From: Syngnathus acus
Lineage: Eukaryota; Chordata; Actinopteri; Syngnathiformes; Syngnathidae
Assembly (NCBI RefSeq): GCF_901709675.1
Contig: NC_051092.1
Span: 624,491-688,490, forward strand
Direction: 5' to 3'
Length of the DNA: 64,000 nucleotides
Under the pieces are notes generated by a model. It ran no database searches, was not told the origin of the DNA, and saw only the letters and a list, made by a program, of their open reading frames with translations. Shown here in pieces: positions 46,501-59,918 of the stretch. Made by a program: the position numbers and the translations under genes. The number at the start of each line of letters is the position of its first letter. Positions within the stretch are counted from its first letter, which is position 1.

Positions 46501-49281
46501 GGACCTGGTCCCGGACTGCCGCAGCGTGGTGGGCAACCTGACCGAGCTCGAGTCCGAGGTAGGTCGGAATTTCACCCCAAAAAAATTTGCCGCATAGTGT
46601 TTTTGCTACTCCCAAGCCATCATAACAGGAAATGTTATTTTAAGAAAGTTAATAATTACCCACAAAATGACGGACGGCAAAGCACTACTTTTGGCTCCGG
46701 CCTGCCTCATAAAAGCGCCTCCCTCACTGCAGCACGGGTGCTTGACACCAGTATGCCACAAGATGGCGCTACTGTGTTTGGAGACTGTTTTCAGCTTTTG
46801 TGGTGCGCGCAGGACATTCAGATCGAGGCGCTCCTGATGCGAGCCTGCGAACCCGTCATCCAGGCCCACTGTCACGTAAGTGTCCTTCTTCCGGCTAATG
46901 ATGTCATTGTGTGGTTGACACGCCCCCCCCCCACCTTGCGCTCGCTTCCCAGGAGGTGGCCGACAACCAGATTGAATCCGGAGACCTGATGGAGTGTTTG
47001 GCGCGCAACAAACACCAGAAGGAGATGAATGACAAGTGCTCGGTGGGCGTCACGCACTTCCAGCTGGTGAGCTTCTCGCACACGCTCTGCCTTTTGTCTT
47101 TTGCTCGTGTGGTTTGGCGCCAACATTTGCTCTGTGCTCGCACGCCGGCAGATCCAGGTCAAAGACTTCCGCTTTTCCTACAAATTCAAGACGGCCTGCA
47201 AGGAGGACGTCCTCAAACTTTGTCCCAACATCAAGAAGAAGTAAGTCCTCCTCCCCCCCGCCCCGAGTTGTGCGACGGATTGCGTGATGATGTCACGTGT
47301 CTGCCAGGGTGGACGTGGTGACGTGTCTGAGCAGCACGGTGAGGAACGACACTCTGCAGGACGTCAAGGAGCAGCGCGTGTCCGTCAAGTGTCGCAAGCA
47401 GCTTCGGGTGGAGGAAGTGGAGATGGTACGTCCGCCCGGCCGCCGGCGCTCGTCACGTCCAAACTGCGCCGTGATGTCATTGCGTCGAGACGACTTTGTG
47501 CCTTTTGTCCTCAGTCCGAGGACATCCGGCTAGAACCGGAACTGTACGATTCGTGCAAGCCAGACATCAACCGCCTGTGTCAGACCGTGGCCTTTGGAAA
47601 CGCGCAGGTCGGCGCTCGCGCACACACACACACACACACACGTACGTGTTGACATGTTATTTGACACGTGACATGTAACGTGCAAAGGTGATCGAGTGTC
47701 TGAAGGAGAACAAGCGTCAGCTGACCCCGCGCTGTCGGCAGAAGATCTTCAAGCTCCAAGAAGTGGAGATGGTGGATCCCGACTTGGACTATCAGCTGAT
47801 GAAGGTCTGCAAGCAGATGATCCGGGTACGTCATGTTTGGTCGCGCCGGCTGGTTTTTGCCCCTTGGCTTTTGTGACCCCTGTTTTTGGTGCAGCGCTTT
47901 TGCACCGAATCCGAAGGCAAGAACGTCCTTCAGTGTCTGAAGCAGAACAAGAATAGCGAGCTGATGGATCCCAAGTGCAAGCAGACGATCACCAAACGGC
48001 AGATCACGCAAAATACAGGTGGGGGGCCTCCAGTCATTTATTTATTTCGCTTGAAATGACGCTTTTGGATTTGCGTTGTTTGTCGGTCAGACTTCCGTCT
48101 GAACCCCATCCTGAGGAAGGCGTGCAAAGCCGACATTCCCAAGTTCTGCCAGCCCATCTTGAACTCGGCCACGGCCGACAACGAGCTGGAGGGCCAAGTC
48201 ATCTCCTGCCTCAAGCTGAAGTACGCCGACCAGGTCAGAACCGCGCGGCCCTCTCGTCGGCCCCGGCTCCAATCTTCGTCTTGTGACGCGAGCGCTCGTC
48301 TGGCCTTTGTCAGCGGCTGTCGTCCGACTGCGAGGACCAGATCCGCATCATCCTGCAGGAGTCGGCGCTGGACTACCGACTGGACCCTCAGCTCCAGCTC
48401 CACTGCACCCAGGAGGTTCGCAACCCCTCCGCCTGCATCCCTCCGGCTGCTTTAGCGCCACGCTAAGCTAACGTGCGTGTGTTCAGATCACGCATCTGTG
48501 TCCCGAAGAGGCGGCGGCTCAAGAGCAGACGGGTCAAGTGGAGGAATGTCTGAAGATCAACCTGCTGAAGATCAAACAGGAGACTTGCAAGAAAGTAATG
48601 AGGCGGAATCTCCGACATCTGGCTCGTTCCAAATGAGCGTGTGTTTTTCACCCAAATCGGAGTTGCCACTTTGTTTTTGTTCTTTTTGATTTCAGGAGGT
48701 GTTGAACATGCTGAAGGAGAGTAAGGCAGACATTTTTGTGGACCCTGTCCTGCACACGGCCTGCGCGCTTGACATCAAGCACCACTGCGCCGCCATCCCG
48801 CCTGGGAAGGGCCGCCGTGAGTACAATCATGTCATTTGACGCTTCAAATGGGCCTTCAAAATCCGTTGATCGAAAATAGTTGAATTGATTAGCCCTAAGA
48901 TGGAGTTGATGTTTTGCGTGCGCAGAGATGTCGTGTCTAATGGACGCGCTGCAGGACAAACGCGTGCGGCTGCAGCCCGAGTGCAAGAAAAGACTTCAGG
49001 ACCGCATGGAAATGTGGAGCTACGCCGCCAAGGTAGCTATGGCAACCCGCCAACCGCCCGGCAACTTGAAATTGGGACGGAGCCACATGACGGCGCATTT
49101 GCGTTTGCCGCAGGTGGCGCCGGCGGAGGGTTTCTCGGACCTGGCGGCGCAGGTGCTGACGTCCCCGTCCAAGAACTACATCCTGAGCCTGATGGGCGCC
49201 AGCGTGGCGCTGCTCTTCCTGATGGGCTTGCTGTGCGGGAGGTTCACCAAACGCGTCACCCAGGAGCTGAAGGACAGGTAG
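40510..49281 (+). CDS. glg1: Golgi glycoprotein 1 (MG-160 / ESL-1 / cysteine-rich FGF receptor)
   Basis: Twenty-five exons: 40510-40821, 43038-43067, 43145-43231, 43297-43512, 43588-43791, 43859-43930, 44065-44251, 44325-44533, 44629-44750, 44831-44932, 45009-45162, 46334-46558, 46813-46875, 46953-47066, 47152-47240, 47308-47425, 47515-47607, 47688-47825, 47895-48018, 48091-48233, 48314-48415, 48487-48594, 48696-48816, 48926-49032, 49114-49281. Total about 1,135 residues (human 1,179). It is a type I Golgi membrane glycoprotein that binds FGFs, E-selectin and TGF-beta precursors. Seen: signal peptide (IRVLHLLLCLSVSSLL), about sixteen Cys-rich GLG1 repeats (typical C...L..N...L...C...), a transmembrane helix (LMGASVALLFLMGLLCG) and a short tail ending TKRVTQELKDR, as in human. 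The rfwd3-glg1 order matches human 16q23. Confidence 0.96.
40822..43037 (+). other. glg1 intron 1
   Basis: A 2.2-kb intron with no exon recognised. It holds a perfect 29-bp tandem duplication (41223-41280) and GC-rich GGCC runs near 42405-42425 and 42693-42712. Confidence 0.6.
41223..41280 (+). repeat. 29-bp perfect tandem duplication in glg1 intron 1
   Basis: Two identical copies of a unit starting GTCGGCCGAATCGAGCGCAC, at 41223-41251 and 41252-41280. Confidence 0.95.
45163..45345 (+). repeat. GAGT/CAGT tetranucleotide microsatellite in glg1 intron 11
   Basis: About 45 units. The 5' part is pure GTGA, the middle alternates GAGT and CAGT in a regular pattern, and the 3' part is pure CAGT. 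The array starts at the splice donor itself (GTGAGT). Confidence 0.95.
45346..46333 (+). other. rest of glg1 intron 11
   Basis: No exon recognised. A CTCF-like CCACTAGATGG on the minus strand lies at about 46076-46088. Confidence 0.5.
46372..46385 (+). promoter_or_regulatory. CTCF-type motif inside a glg1 coding exon
   Basis: CCACCAGAGGGCGC, a full consensus match, lies in exon 12 where it encodes HQRAL. A second near-match (CCACAAGATGGCGC) follows in intron 12 at 46756. Confidence 0.45.
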
Positions 49282-51627
49282 ACCCCGCCCACTGCGGCTA
49301 TGGACACGCCCACAGGAGGAATCCCGCCTCTCAAAGACCCTCCTGGAACACTCAAAATGGACGTCAACCACTCTCTCTTAGCCCCGCCCACGGCCGGAGG
49401 ACCTTCCCAGTTATTTTTTTGATTTGTATTCTTTTTCCGTGCCGCTCGGTGGGGCCGGAGGAGAAGACGTGTGAGGGAGCCCGACGTGTAAATGTGTAAG
49501 AAAAGAAAAAGAGAGAGAGAAATGCCACATGACCTGCTCTTCTGCGCTGCCGCACCACGATGACTCGGCCCCAATCTGGATGTGTGCGTGTGAGGTGTGT
49601 TTGATTTACTGCTGTGGGACTGCCAGGCGGGCCGTGCCAACGCAGCCCCGTCCGCCTCCTGCACATTCTTCTTCTTCGTCTCTAATTTGGCTTTTTTGGT
49701 GTGCTGCTTTTGTCCCATGACGCGCCTGTGCCATCAAGGCGGCAGCACACCTGCCTTTTTGCTTTGTGATGTCATCACATGTGACCAGCACTGCGCCGTG
49801 ATTGTCTGCAATGGTGTCCGCTCAGTCAAGTCAGTCTTCCCACGTCATTGTCGTGGAATGAGCGCAGCACTGCGCAATGTTTGTCACAGAAAAAACATTT
49901 TTGCAGTCACCATTTTGGCTGTTTTTTTTTTTTCAGTTTGTAAAATCATTTGTTACGCGGCGCTGATGTCCGCTATGGGTGGGGCGAGCACACTGCGGAG
50001 CATCCAAGTGTCTCTGGAATCATCGCACACGACAAAATATCCTATCAGTCGCTAGTTAGCTCATTGGCCTTATTTATTGGTTTAGGTGGGCCGTTGTCTC
50101 GGGTGCGCAGACGTCCTCCGCTCCAATGGCGTTTGTGACACCCGCATAGCTGCCACCACCTCGCCCGCCGCTGTTTGTTTTGGTTCTCTTGCATGCGCGT
50201 GGGCGCTCGCGGCAAAGGATCGGAGCTCCCGGGAGCCCGGTGATGATGTCACTTCGGCGTGACGTCGCACTCGGTCTTGCCGTGGCGTCCTATCGCATAG
50301 TGGATGTCGTTGACCGGATGCTCGCGCGTGCCATTGTCGGAGCGGTCGCCGGCCGTGACAGACTTCTGGTTCTCCTTCTGGTTCTTGTGGTGGCCAATAG
50401 ACCTGCTTTATTTTGCGCTAAGCAAAATGGTTGTTTTGTTTTTGTAAAGGATGTTTAGGGTTGTTTTTTTGCTTCTGTCCGCTTTTTGCTCTAATTATTG
50501 TGTACAGGTTTAAACAGGAGCAGTTTGTTGATAATAAAGTCTGCAAGATTTCTACGTGGGTCGCTTTTGTCACTTGAGCTCGCAATCGTGCTAAAAGCAG
50601 AAGTCTCCCAGTGGCCGAGGGCCATCTTTGCAGGCCATTGGATGATATCTGGCGACCGACCGACCGCCCTGCTTGACATTGACCCTGATTTGCCTTTCTT
50701 GCTGTGTGGTCGCCCTGGACCTTGCAATTTTGAACGTCCTTCTTTTTGTCTGCCATCTGAAGAATATAGAGATGATCCTAAATCTTGACATGTTTTTCTT
50801 TTTGTGAAGGATACGGGTGTTACCAGCTGCACACTGATAAGGATTTTTTTTTTTCCAGGGCAGGTGCGAACCGGGCCTGCCTTCCTTATCTTTGTTTGCT
50901 CATTAAGCGGCGGCGGCCGCGGCTCAAGTCAACACAACACAAGTGATGGGAAACATTGGGTTGTCCTCAAACACAACCGCGAGCGCATACAGGAAATTAA
51001 TCTGGTGCGCCTTTTTTTTTTTTTTAATTTGTGTTCAAATTTACGGGAAGTTGTCCAAACTTTCTCTTGTTTTTGGAATGTGCGCTTCAGCCGCTGTTCA
51101 CTTAAGTATTGAATCAGTTGAAAAAATCGCGCGCGGGAAGCCGTTTCTCAGTCTTTTCATTCCGACGACAGTGCGCAAATGAGGGCATCATCTTAGTCTC
51201 AGCTTCACCATCACCTTCATCCTCGTGAGTAGCCAATTGTGTCCCGAATATTCTTTGTAAGATGTTGTATGTGTGCGTGTGATTGAAGTGTGTTTTGCTG
51301 CTAATGAGGGGAAAACAACCCGCGTGTGCGCGTGTGTTTGTGGGATGCGCGCGCCTGTGCGTGTGTGTTTTGTTACTGATGGGAAAAGAACACATGTCCG
51401 CGTGTGCGCGGTGCTTTGGTCCATCGAGGGCTGCCCCGCTGGTCCACACGCCTCCCCGTGCACGCGCATGGGTATAAATGGCGCTGCAGCGGCGAGCAGA
51501 GCAGTGAACATGAAGTCGGGTGCGGGGCGAAGTCAAGCTCAGAGGGTGTCTCGGACGTGAGGCGCGAAGGGATCAGGACCGCCGACATGAGCCGCGGCCT
51601 GCAGTTGGCGGGCTGTGACGCGCGGTG
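49282..51627. other. glg1 3' UTR and 5' flank of the rxfp3-like gene
   Basis: AATAAA at 50533-50538 is a candidate glg1 polyadenylation site (about 1.25 kb 3' UTR). The stretch 50540-51400 shows nothing recognisable except T and GT/GC runs. A TATA box (TATAAA) lies at 51473-51478. Confidence 0.45.
51473..51478 (+). promoter_or_regulatory. TATA box of the rxfp3-like gene
   Basis: GGTATAAATGG, about 150 bp upstream of the start codon and followed by GC-rich leader sequence. Confidence 0.5.
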
Positions 51628-52752
51628 ATGGCCGCGCCGCAGGGGCAAATCGGTAACGCGAGCGCTCCGTGGAACGCGGCGGCGGCGGACGCGTCCGCGG
51701 ATGGCTCTGCGGCGCTGCGCGTGCTGGTGTCAGCGCTGTACTCGCTGGTGTGCGCGGCCGGGCTGCTGGGAAACCTGCTGGTGCTCGCTCTCGTCAAGGC
51801 GCGCGGTCCCGGCGGGGGGCGGAGGCGCGCCTGCGCCGTCCACGTATTCATCCTCAACCTGGCCGCGACGGACCTGGGCTTCGCATTGACGTTGCCTTTC
51901 TGGGCGGCGGACACACTGCTCGACTTCAGCTGGCCCTTCGGCCACGCCATGTGCAAGGTGGTTCTGAGCGCCACCGTGCTCAACATGTACGCCAGCGTCT
52001 TCTTCCTCACCGCCATGAGCGTCACGCGTTACCGCTCGGTGGCGCGCGCGCTGCGACCGCGGGGTGGCGGGCGCTGGGGGCGAGGGCGCGCATGGTCGCC
52101 GGGCTGGGCGGCAGGCGCGCTGTGGGCGGGGGCCACCGTGGCCACGGCTCCCGCCGCCATCTTCTCGACGGTGCGTGACGTAGCAGGGGAGTGCCTTTGC
52201 CTGTTGGACTTCCCCGAAGGAGGCGGCTGGCTGGCGCTCTACCACCTGCAGAAAATCCTGCTGGGTTTCGTGGTGCCCCTGGCGGTGGTGTGCGCGTGCT
52301 ACCTGCTGCTGCTCAGGCTGCTGCGCGCGCGCGGCGCCGAGCGGCGACGCGCCCGCGTCACCCGCTCCATCACCATCGCGGTGCTGTCCTTCTTTCTGTG
52401 CTGGATGCCCAACCAGGCCGTAACTTTGTGGGGCGTCCTGGTCAAGCTGAACCTGCTGCAGTGGGACCGCGCCTACTACGTGGCGCACACGTACGCGCAC
52501 CCGCTCAGCGTGTGCCTGGCGCACGCCAGCAGCTGCCTCAACCCGCTGCTCTACTGCCTGCTGCGCCGGGATTTCCGAACCCGGCTCAAGGAGAAGTTCC
52601 GGAAAGTGCGGCGGCTCGCCGCGGTGCCCAGGCGCGCTCCCGCATCGCCTCATCACGTGCACGCCGGTGGCATTCCACTCAGCGACTTCATGGACTGCAG
52701 CGAAAACCTCGGACGCTCTCGACACGCCGAACTCTGCGCCCCGGTTGAGTGA
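51628..52752 (+). CDS. rxfp3: relaxin-3/INSL5 receptor-like GPCR (RXFP3/RXFP4 group)
   Basis: Single exon, 374 residues, as in most rxfp3/rxfp4 genes. It is a class A receptor of the plasma membrane. Seven hydrophobic helices are visible: ALYSLVCAAGLLGNLLVLAL (TM1), FILNLAATDLGFALTLPFW (TM2), MYASVFFLTAMSVTRYRSVA (TM3, with TRY in place of DRY as in RXFP3), a TM4 rich in Gly/Ala, LLGFVVPLAVVCACYLLLL (TM5), ITIAVLSFFLCWMPNQAVT (TM6) and SSCLNPLLYCLL (TM7, NPxxY). FSWPFGHAMCK and ECLCLLDFP supply the conserved disulfide Cys pair. The relaxin-family assignment rests on ALTLPFWA, PSAIFSTV-like APAAIFSTV and the LYHLQKILLGFV block. Which teleost paralogue (rxfp3-1 to -4 or rxfp4) cannot be told. 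AATAAA at 52971. Confidence 0.85.
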   Translation: MAAPQGQIGNASAPWNAAAADASADGSAALRVLVSALYSLVCAAGLLGNLLVLALVKARGPGGGRRRACAVHVFILNLAATDLGFALTLPFWAADTLLDFSWPFGHAMCKVVLSATVLNMYASVFFLTAMSVTRYRSVARALRPRGGGRWGRGRAWSPGWAAGALWAGATVATAPAAIFSTVRDVAGECLCLLDFPEGGGWLALYHLQKILLGFVVPLAVVCACYLLLLRLLRARGAERRRARVTRSITIAVLSFFLCWMPNQAVTLWGVLVKLNLLQWDRAYYVAHTYAHPLSVCLAHASSCLNPLLYCLLRRDFRTRLKEKFRKVRRLAAVPRRAPASPHHVHAGGIPLSDFMDCSENLGRSRHAELCAPVE

Positions 52753-55903
<3,151 letters not shown>

Positions 55904-58900
55904 CCTCCGTCCGTCCGTATCTGGCTAACGTCGGTCCGCCGGCGTCGTTATCGGAGGAGGCGCAGTCAGTCGGTCGCACTGACGCGTTGCCGATGGTTGG
56001 CCGGTTGCCGGATCGCCCCCTTGCTATGATGGTACGGGAGACGCTGCACTCAGATGACTCGGGCGCCGCAAACAACGGCACGGCATTGGCACGTCAAGCC
56101 GCCGGACTCAACATCCACGTTAGTCATGAATGCGTTCTACCGTTCCGTTAGAATGTTTTCTCAGCCCACGTGCAAATATATTCTGTCTTTCTACATCTCT
56201 ATTTTTTTTAAACGAGCTTAATCACTCGAAACAAAAAATCACTTTTCCAATTCCAGTTTGCACGATGCCAAAGTTGACGTGGCCCAAATTTCAGAGATAC
56301 CTGCCAGATGTTATCGACTAAAATGAATTGGCATTGCAATCAATGAATGACCTCGTGCTAGCTAAAAAAACAAAGCAGTGCCAAGATAGCACGAAATCCT
56401 GACTTGCCAACCTTTTTGAAAGTGATGCCGTTTTACTGTACTAATTCATGCCAAGGGCTCCCACTTTGCTACACACTTACAAATGATATTCATTTATCTC
56501 ACGATATTGATCATGTGAATGATTTCTCGCAATAATCAGGAAATGAAACTAAATCAATATGCAACGTTTTAATTTCTATCAATCTCTGCCAGTGTTATTT
56601 GCAAATGAAGACCGATAGAAAGGATCATTCCTCGAAAGTCACTATGTCCCCTGACTGGCGAGCGATTGCTCACGTGTCACAACATTGTCACTCGATGACT
56701 CCGCCGAACAAGGACCTCATCTCATGAACATGGAACCTTCCGCCAAGCGCAAGTGTGTGAGTGTGAACTTTTATTTTGAAATTGACAAGCTCTGATTGTG
56801 TGACTTCATTTAATGCAGTGGTTCTTAACCTTTTTCCTTGTTTGCACAGTGGTTTTTAACCTTTTTCCTTGTTTGCACCCCATTCAATTCACCAACCAGT
56901 TCTCGCACCCCTAACCCTAAATAATTATCATAACTGGTTTACTTTACAGCTATCAGGCTTCATTAGCATTATCCCTAATGCCAATTAACACAATGACTTC
57001 TTGATTTCCAGAATTTTTTACTTTTTTCGGTTACCCCACCATTATCTCCGAAAAATTGTAAATCTCCCCCAGGGTATCCTCGCACCCCTTAGGAAGCACC
57101 CCCGGTTAAGAACCACTGATTTAATGGATTAATTTGGACAAATGTTCCATTTCCGCCAACTAAGTGCCTCAGAATACGCTTCATTGTGGAAATCACGTGA
57201 CGACAACGTTAGGATGGCAACATCGATGACGCCAAGAAAAAAAGACACAGATGACGATAACCGTGACGTGACGAGCCAGTCACAACAATGATGACAACAG
57301 CTACAGTCACGGTGACAAGGACAATAATAGGAACCACCACGACGGCAAAACAATTGCAGATAACAATAGCAAAATGTTATGTACATTGACAAAAACAACT
57401 GTGACGAAGACAGCAGTCAAGACTTTAAACAATGACAAATAACATGGACCACAATGTTTCCTTACCAAATGTAAAAGAATGACAAAATCATTAAAAATGG
57501 ACAGGCCTTCGATTTTCAAAATGTTCTGGTTTATTGGAGTACATGTCGGCACGGCTGCTACGTTGGAAGCGTACTCATAAGCCTAAAATGCATGTTATCG
57601 GTTTGAAATGTGACTTTTTCCAGCAAGTGCACTTAAGTACATTCAAAAGTCGCCGTCAGAGAATGAATCGTCCGAACGAACGCGGCTCGATCGACGACCT
57701 CTGTTGGAAGCCAGCGGCGCAGGAATCCGTTCCAGCGAGAGGCTGATCCATGCCGCGTGGCTCAGCTCAGCGAGTCCGTTCCGGCGCTCCGGGTTTTCCC
57801 CGCCTTGTAGCAGTCCTGTGCGGAGCCGCTCCGCGCCGCAGCTTTCTCTCGTGCGCTCGCTCTTGTCGTTATTTCCAAGGGGAATATTTGCACTCTGCGA
57901 CTAAGCGGGACCGTCCTAGCCACCCATGGGACACCCGGGTTCCGTCCCTTGTTGCGCCAGTCCGACTCACTGAATGCGCGATGTGCGTCTTGGTGGCGGC
58001 GCGCAGGTCGGTGGGGGCCCGGGGCCGTGTGACGGCGGCGCTCCACTGAGGCCAGCCAGCCAGCCAGCGAGCGAAACAGGAGCACGTTCGCCACTCTTCC
58101 TTCCACCCGTTTCGCCGCCTGGCCTGTCCGGGCCTTATGGAGTGCACGTGAAACGGGCCGCGTCGGGACTGTGAGCGGGGTAAGTGGACACAGGCGCTCG
58201 CCGTCTGGGGCTTGGCGGCGGACGGCAAGCGATGCTCGCTGCTCGCTCGGCGGGCTAGCCGCTGCCGTCTTTGTCTGCAGACGCTGGGAGCTAAGCGCTC
58301 TGCTTCCATCGTCGGACACGTCCTTGTCTGCCCCAATATGTGCACTTGACACTTGCTCTTTTCGTTCCCACCATGTTCGCTTGGGTATTCCCGATATCCT
58401 TTCCCCGCTGAACGATCACGCCACTTGGGTTACATGACATTCAGGCAACTTGATGTGCTTGGGCCGAAATGAGCATCCCAGCTTGTTTTTGAGCCGCTTG
58501 GTTGGTTGGTTGCTTCTCAAGTGAAGACGATTTGCTTGCTACTAATAAGCCAGTTAGGCAAGGTCCTGTCGAGCTTTTCTGTACATGGAAGCTTTCTACT
58601 AATGTGAGTGTGTTCACTTGTTATATTTGGAAGGGACGACAGCTTGTCACGTCGCAAATAACGACTTGCGAGGATGTGCAAGTACACGCTCATAGCCGAG
58701 TGTAACTTTGACACTGCTTGTAAACCACCAAGTGGTGCTTATCAATGCGGCAGAGGTGAATTGATGTTATTGTGGCACCCGCATGTTCAACTTGGGATGT
58801 TTCGGCCAAACGGACGCGTCCGACAATGGATCTCGTTAGCCGCGTTGGTAGCAGGCTAGCAGCGGGCCACCGCGAGCCTGGCTCGATGATGGAAGCCTCC

Positions 58901-59918
58901 GTAGATCGAGCTTCGTCTCGGCTCAATATTCGATGTTTGTCGCAGCGGTCGCCGTCGTTACGCGTGTTTTAAGCGAACGGTGCCCACCCGGCGGAGCCGA
59001 GAGCTTTTCTCGGCGTGCCCGTTTGCGCTAAAGTGACAGCGAGGCCGACGGTTTCTCTCGGCTAACATGCTAACTGTTAGCTACTTAGCATGCGAGCTAG
59101 TCGGGTGTTGGCATCCGCCTTAACGGCTCGTCGTAAGGCACTTGTTTGCATTTTCTTCACTTTTTCGTCCAACGCAGCATGAAATTTGTATAAATAGTGC
59201 CCCAGTAAGCAAAAGCCTCCAAAGGTTCTTAACTTGGCTAATGTGACGCTAGTGAAGTGACGTAAACTCTGCGTGTTCATTTCAAACTTTTATCTCGACT
59301 CATATTTAGACGTGTTGATAGTTTGGGTTCATTCTTTTCGGTAAAAAGTCCCAATGAAAATTTTGTGTCTATTTGCCATTCAAATAGAAGTATCAGAAGG
59401 TAGACTGATACATTCGAGTAGTTTCTGTAGTGTGTGCGAAGTGCTCGCTGAACTTGTGGTGAGACACTGCAACTATTGATTATTTTGATCATCTGTTGAT
59501 TGTTTTTTGAGGAAACGGATTATACTCCACCGAAAGGAATTGGACAAGTTGAAGCGAAGCAAGGTCACTCAACTGTGAATCGATTATCGAAATCGGGATT
59601 TTTTAAAAACGTTTTTTGATCATGGTTAGTTTCTGAGTAATCGCTCCATTGTTGCACCTTGAGTATTTTCTAAATACATGGTCGTTTCACCTAATCCTGA
59701 GGAAAGCGATCAATGTCGTCTGGATGGAAAATGTAGTCGATGTGGCGGGGCAGAGTGTGTATTTACTATCAAAACGTGTTGTGTCACGCAGGAGGCCATG
59801 CGGGCAGCGGGGCGGCGGCGCCGGGTCCAGCCCTGAGCAGGCGTCCCGCGGCTGGCTGGGAGGAGCGCGGCCCTCCTGCGCTCACCCCCTCGCGGCGCTC
59901 CGGGACGCCCCTACTAAG
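55904..59918. other. intergenic region, znf609 promoter and leader intron
   Basis: AT-rich to about 57650, with one hAT-like MITE (56816-57118). A CpG-rich region at about 57680-58179 ends in a splice donor (GCGGG/GTAAGT, exon end about 58179) and is the probable znf609 leader exon. The intron then runs to 59791. Coding exon 2 begins at 59792 and its start codon is at 59919. Confidence 0.5.
56816..57118. mobile_element. hAT-type MITE (303 bp)
   Basis: Terminal inverted repeats CAGTGGTTCTTAACC (56816-56830, complement at 57104-57118) are typical of hAT elements. The perfect 8-bp target duplication ATTTAATG lies at 56808-56815 and 57119-57126. The left end is internally duplicated (31 bp, twice, 56816-56877). 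No coding capacity. Confidence 0.92.

Noticed and set aside
50180-50458. 92-codon frame between glg1 and the GPCR
   Set aside because: It begins at a GTG/ATG within the probable glg1 3' UTR and has no similarity that I recognise.
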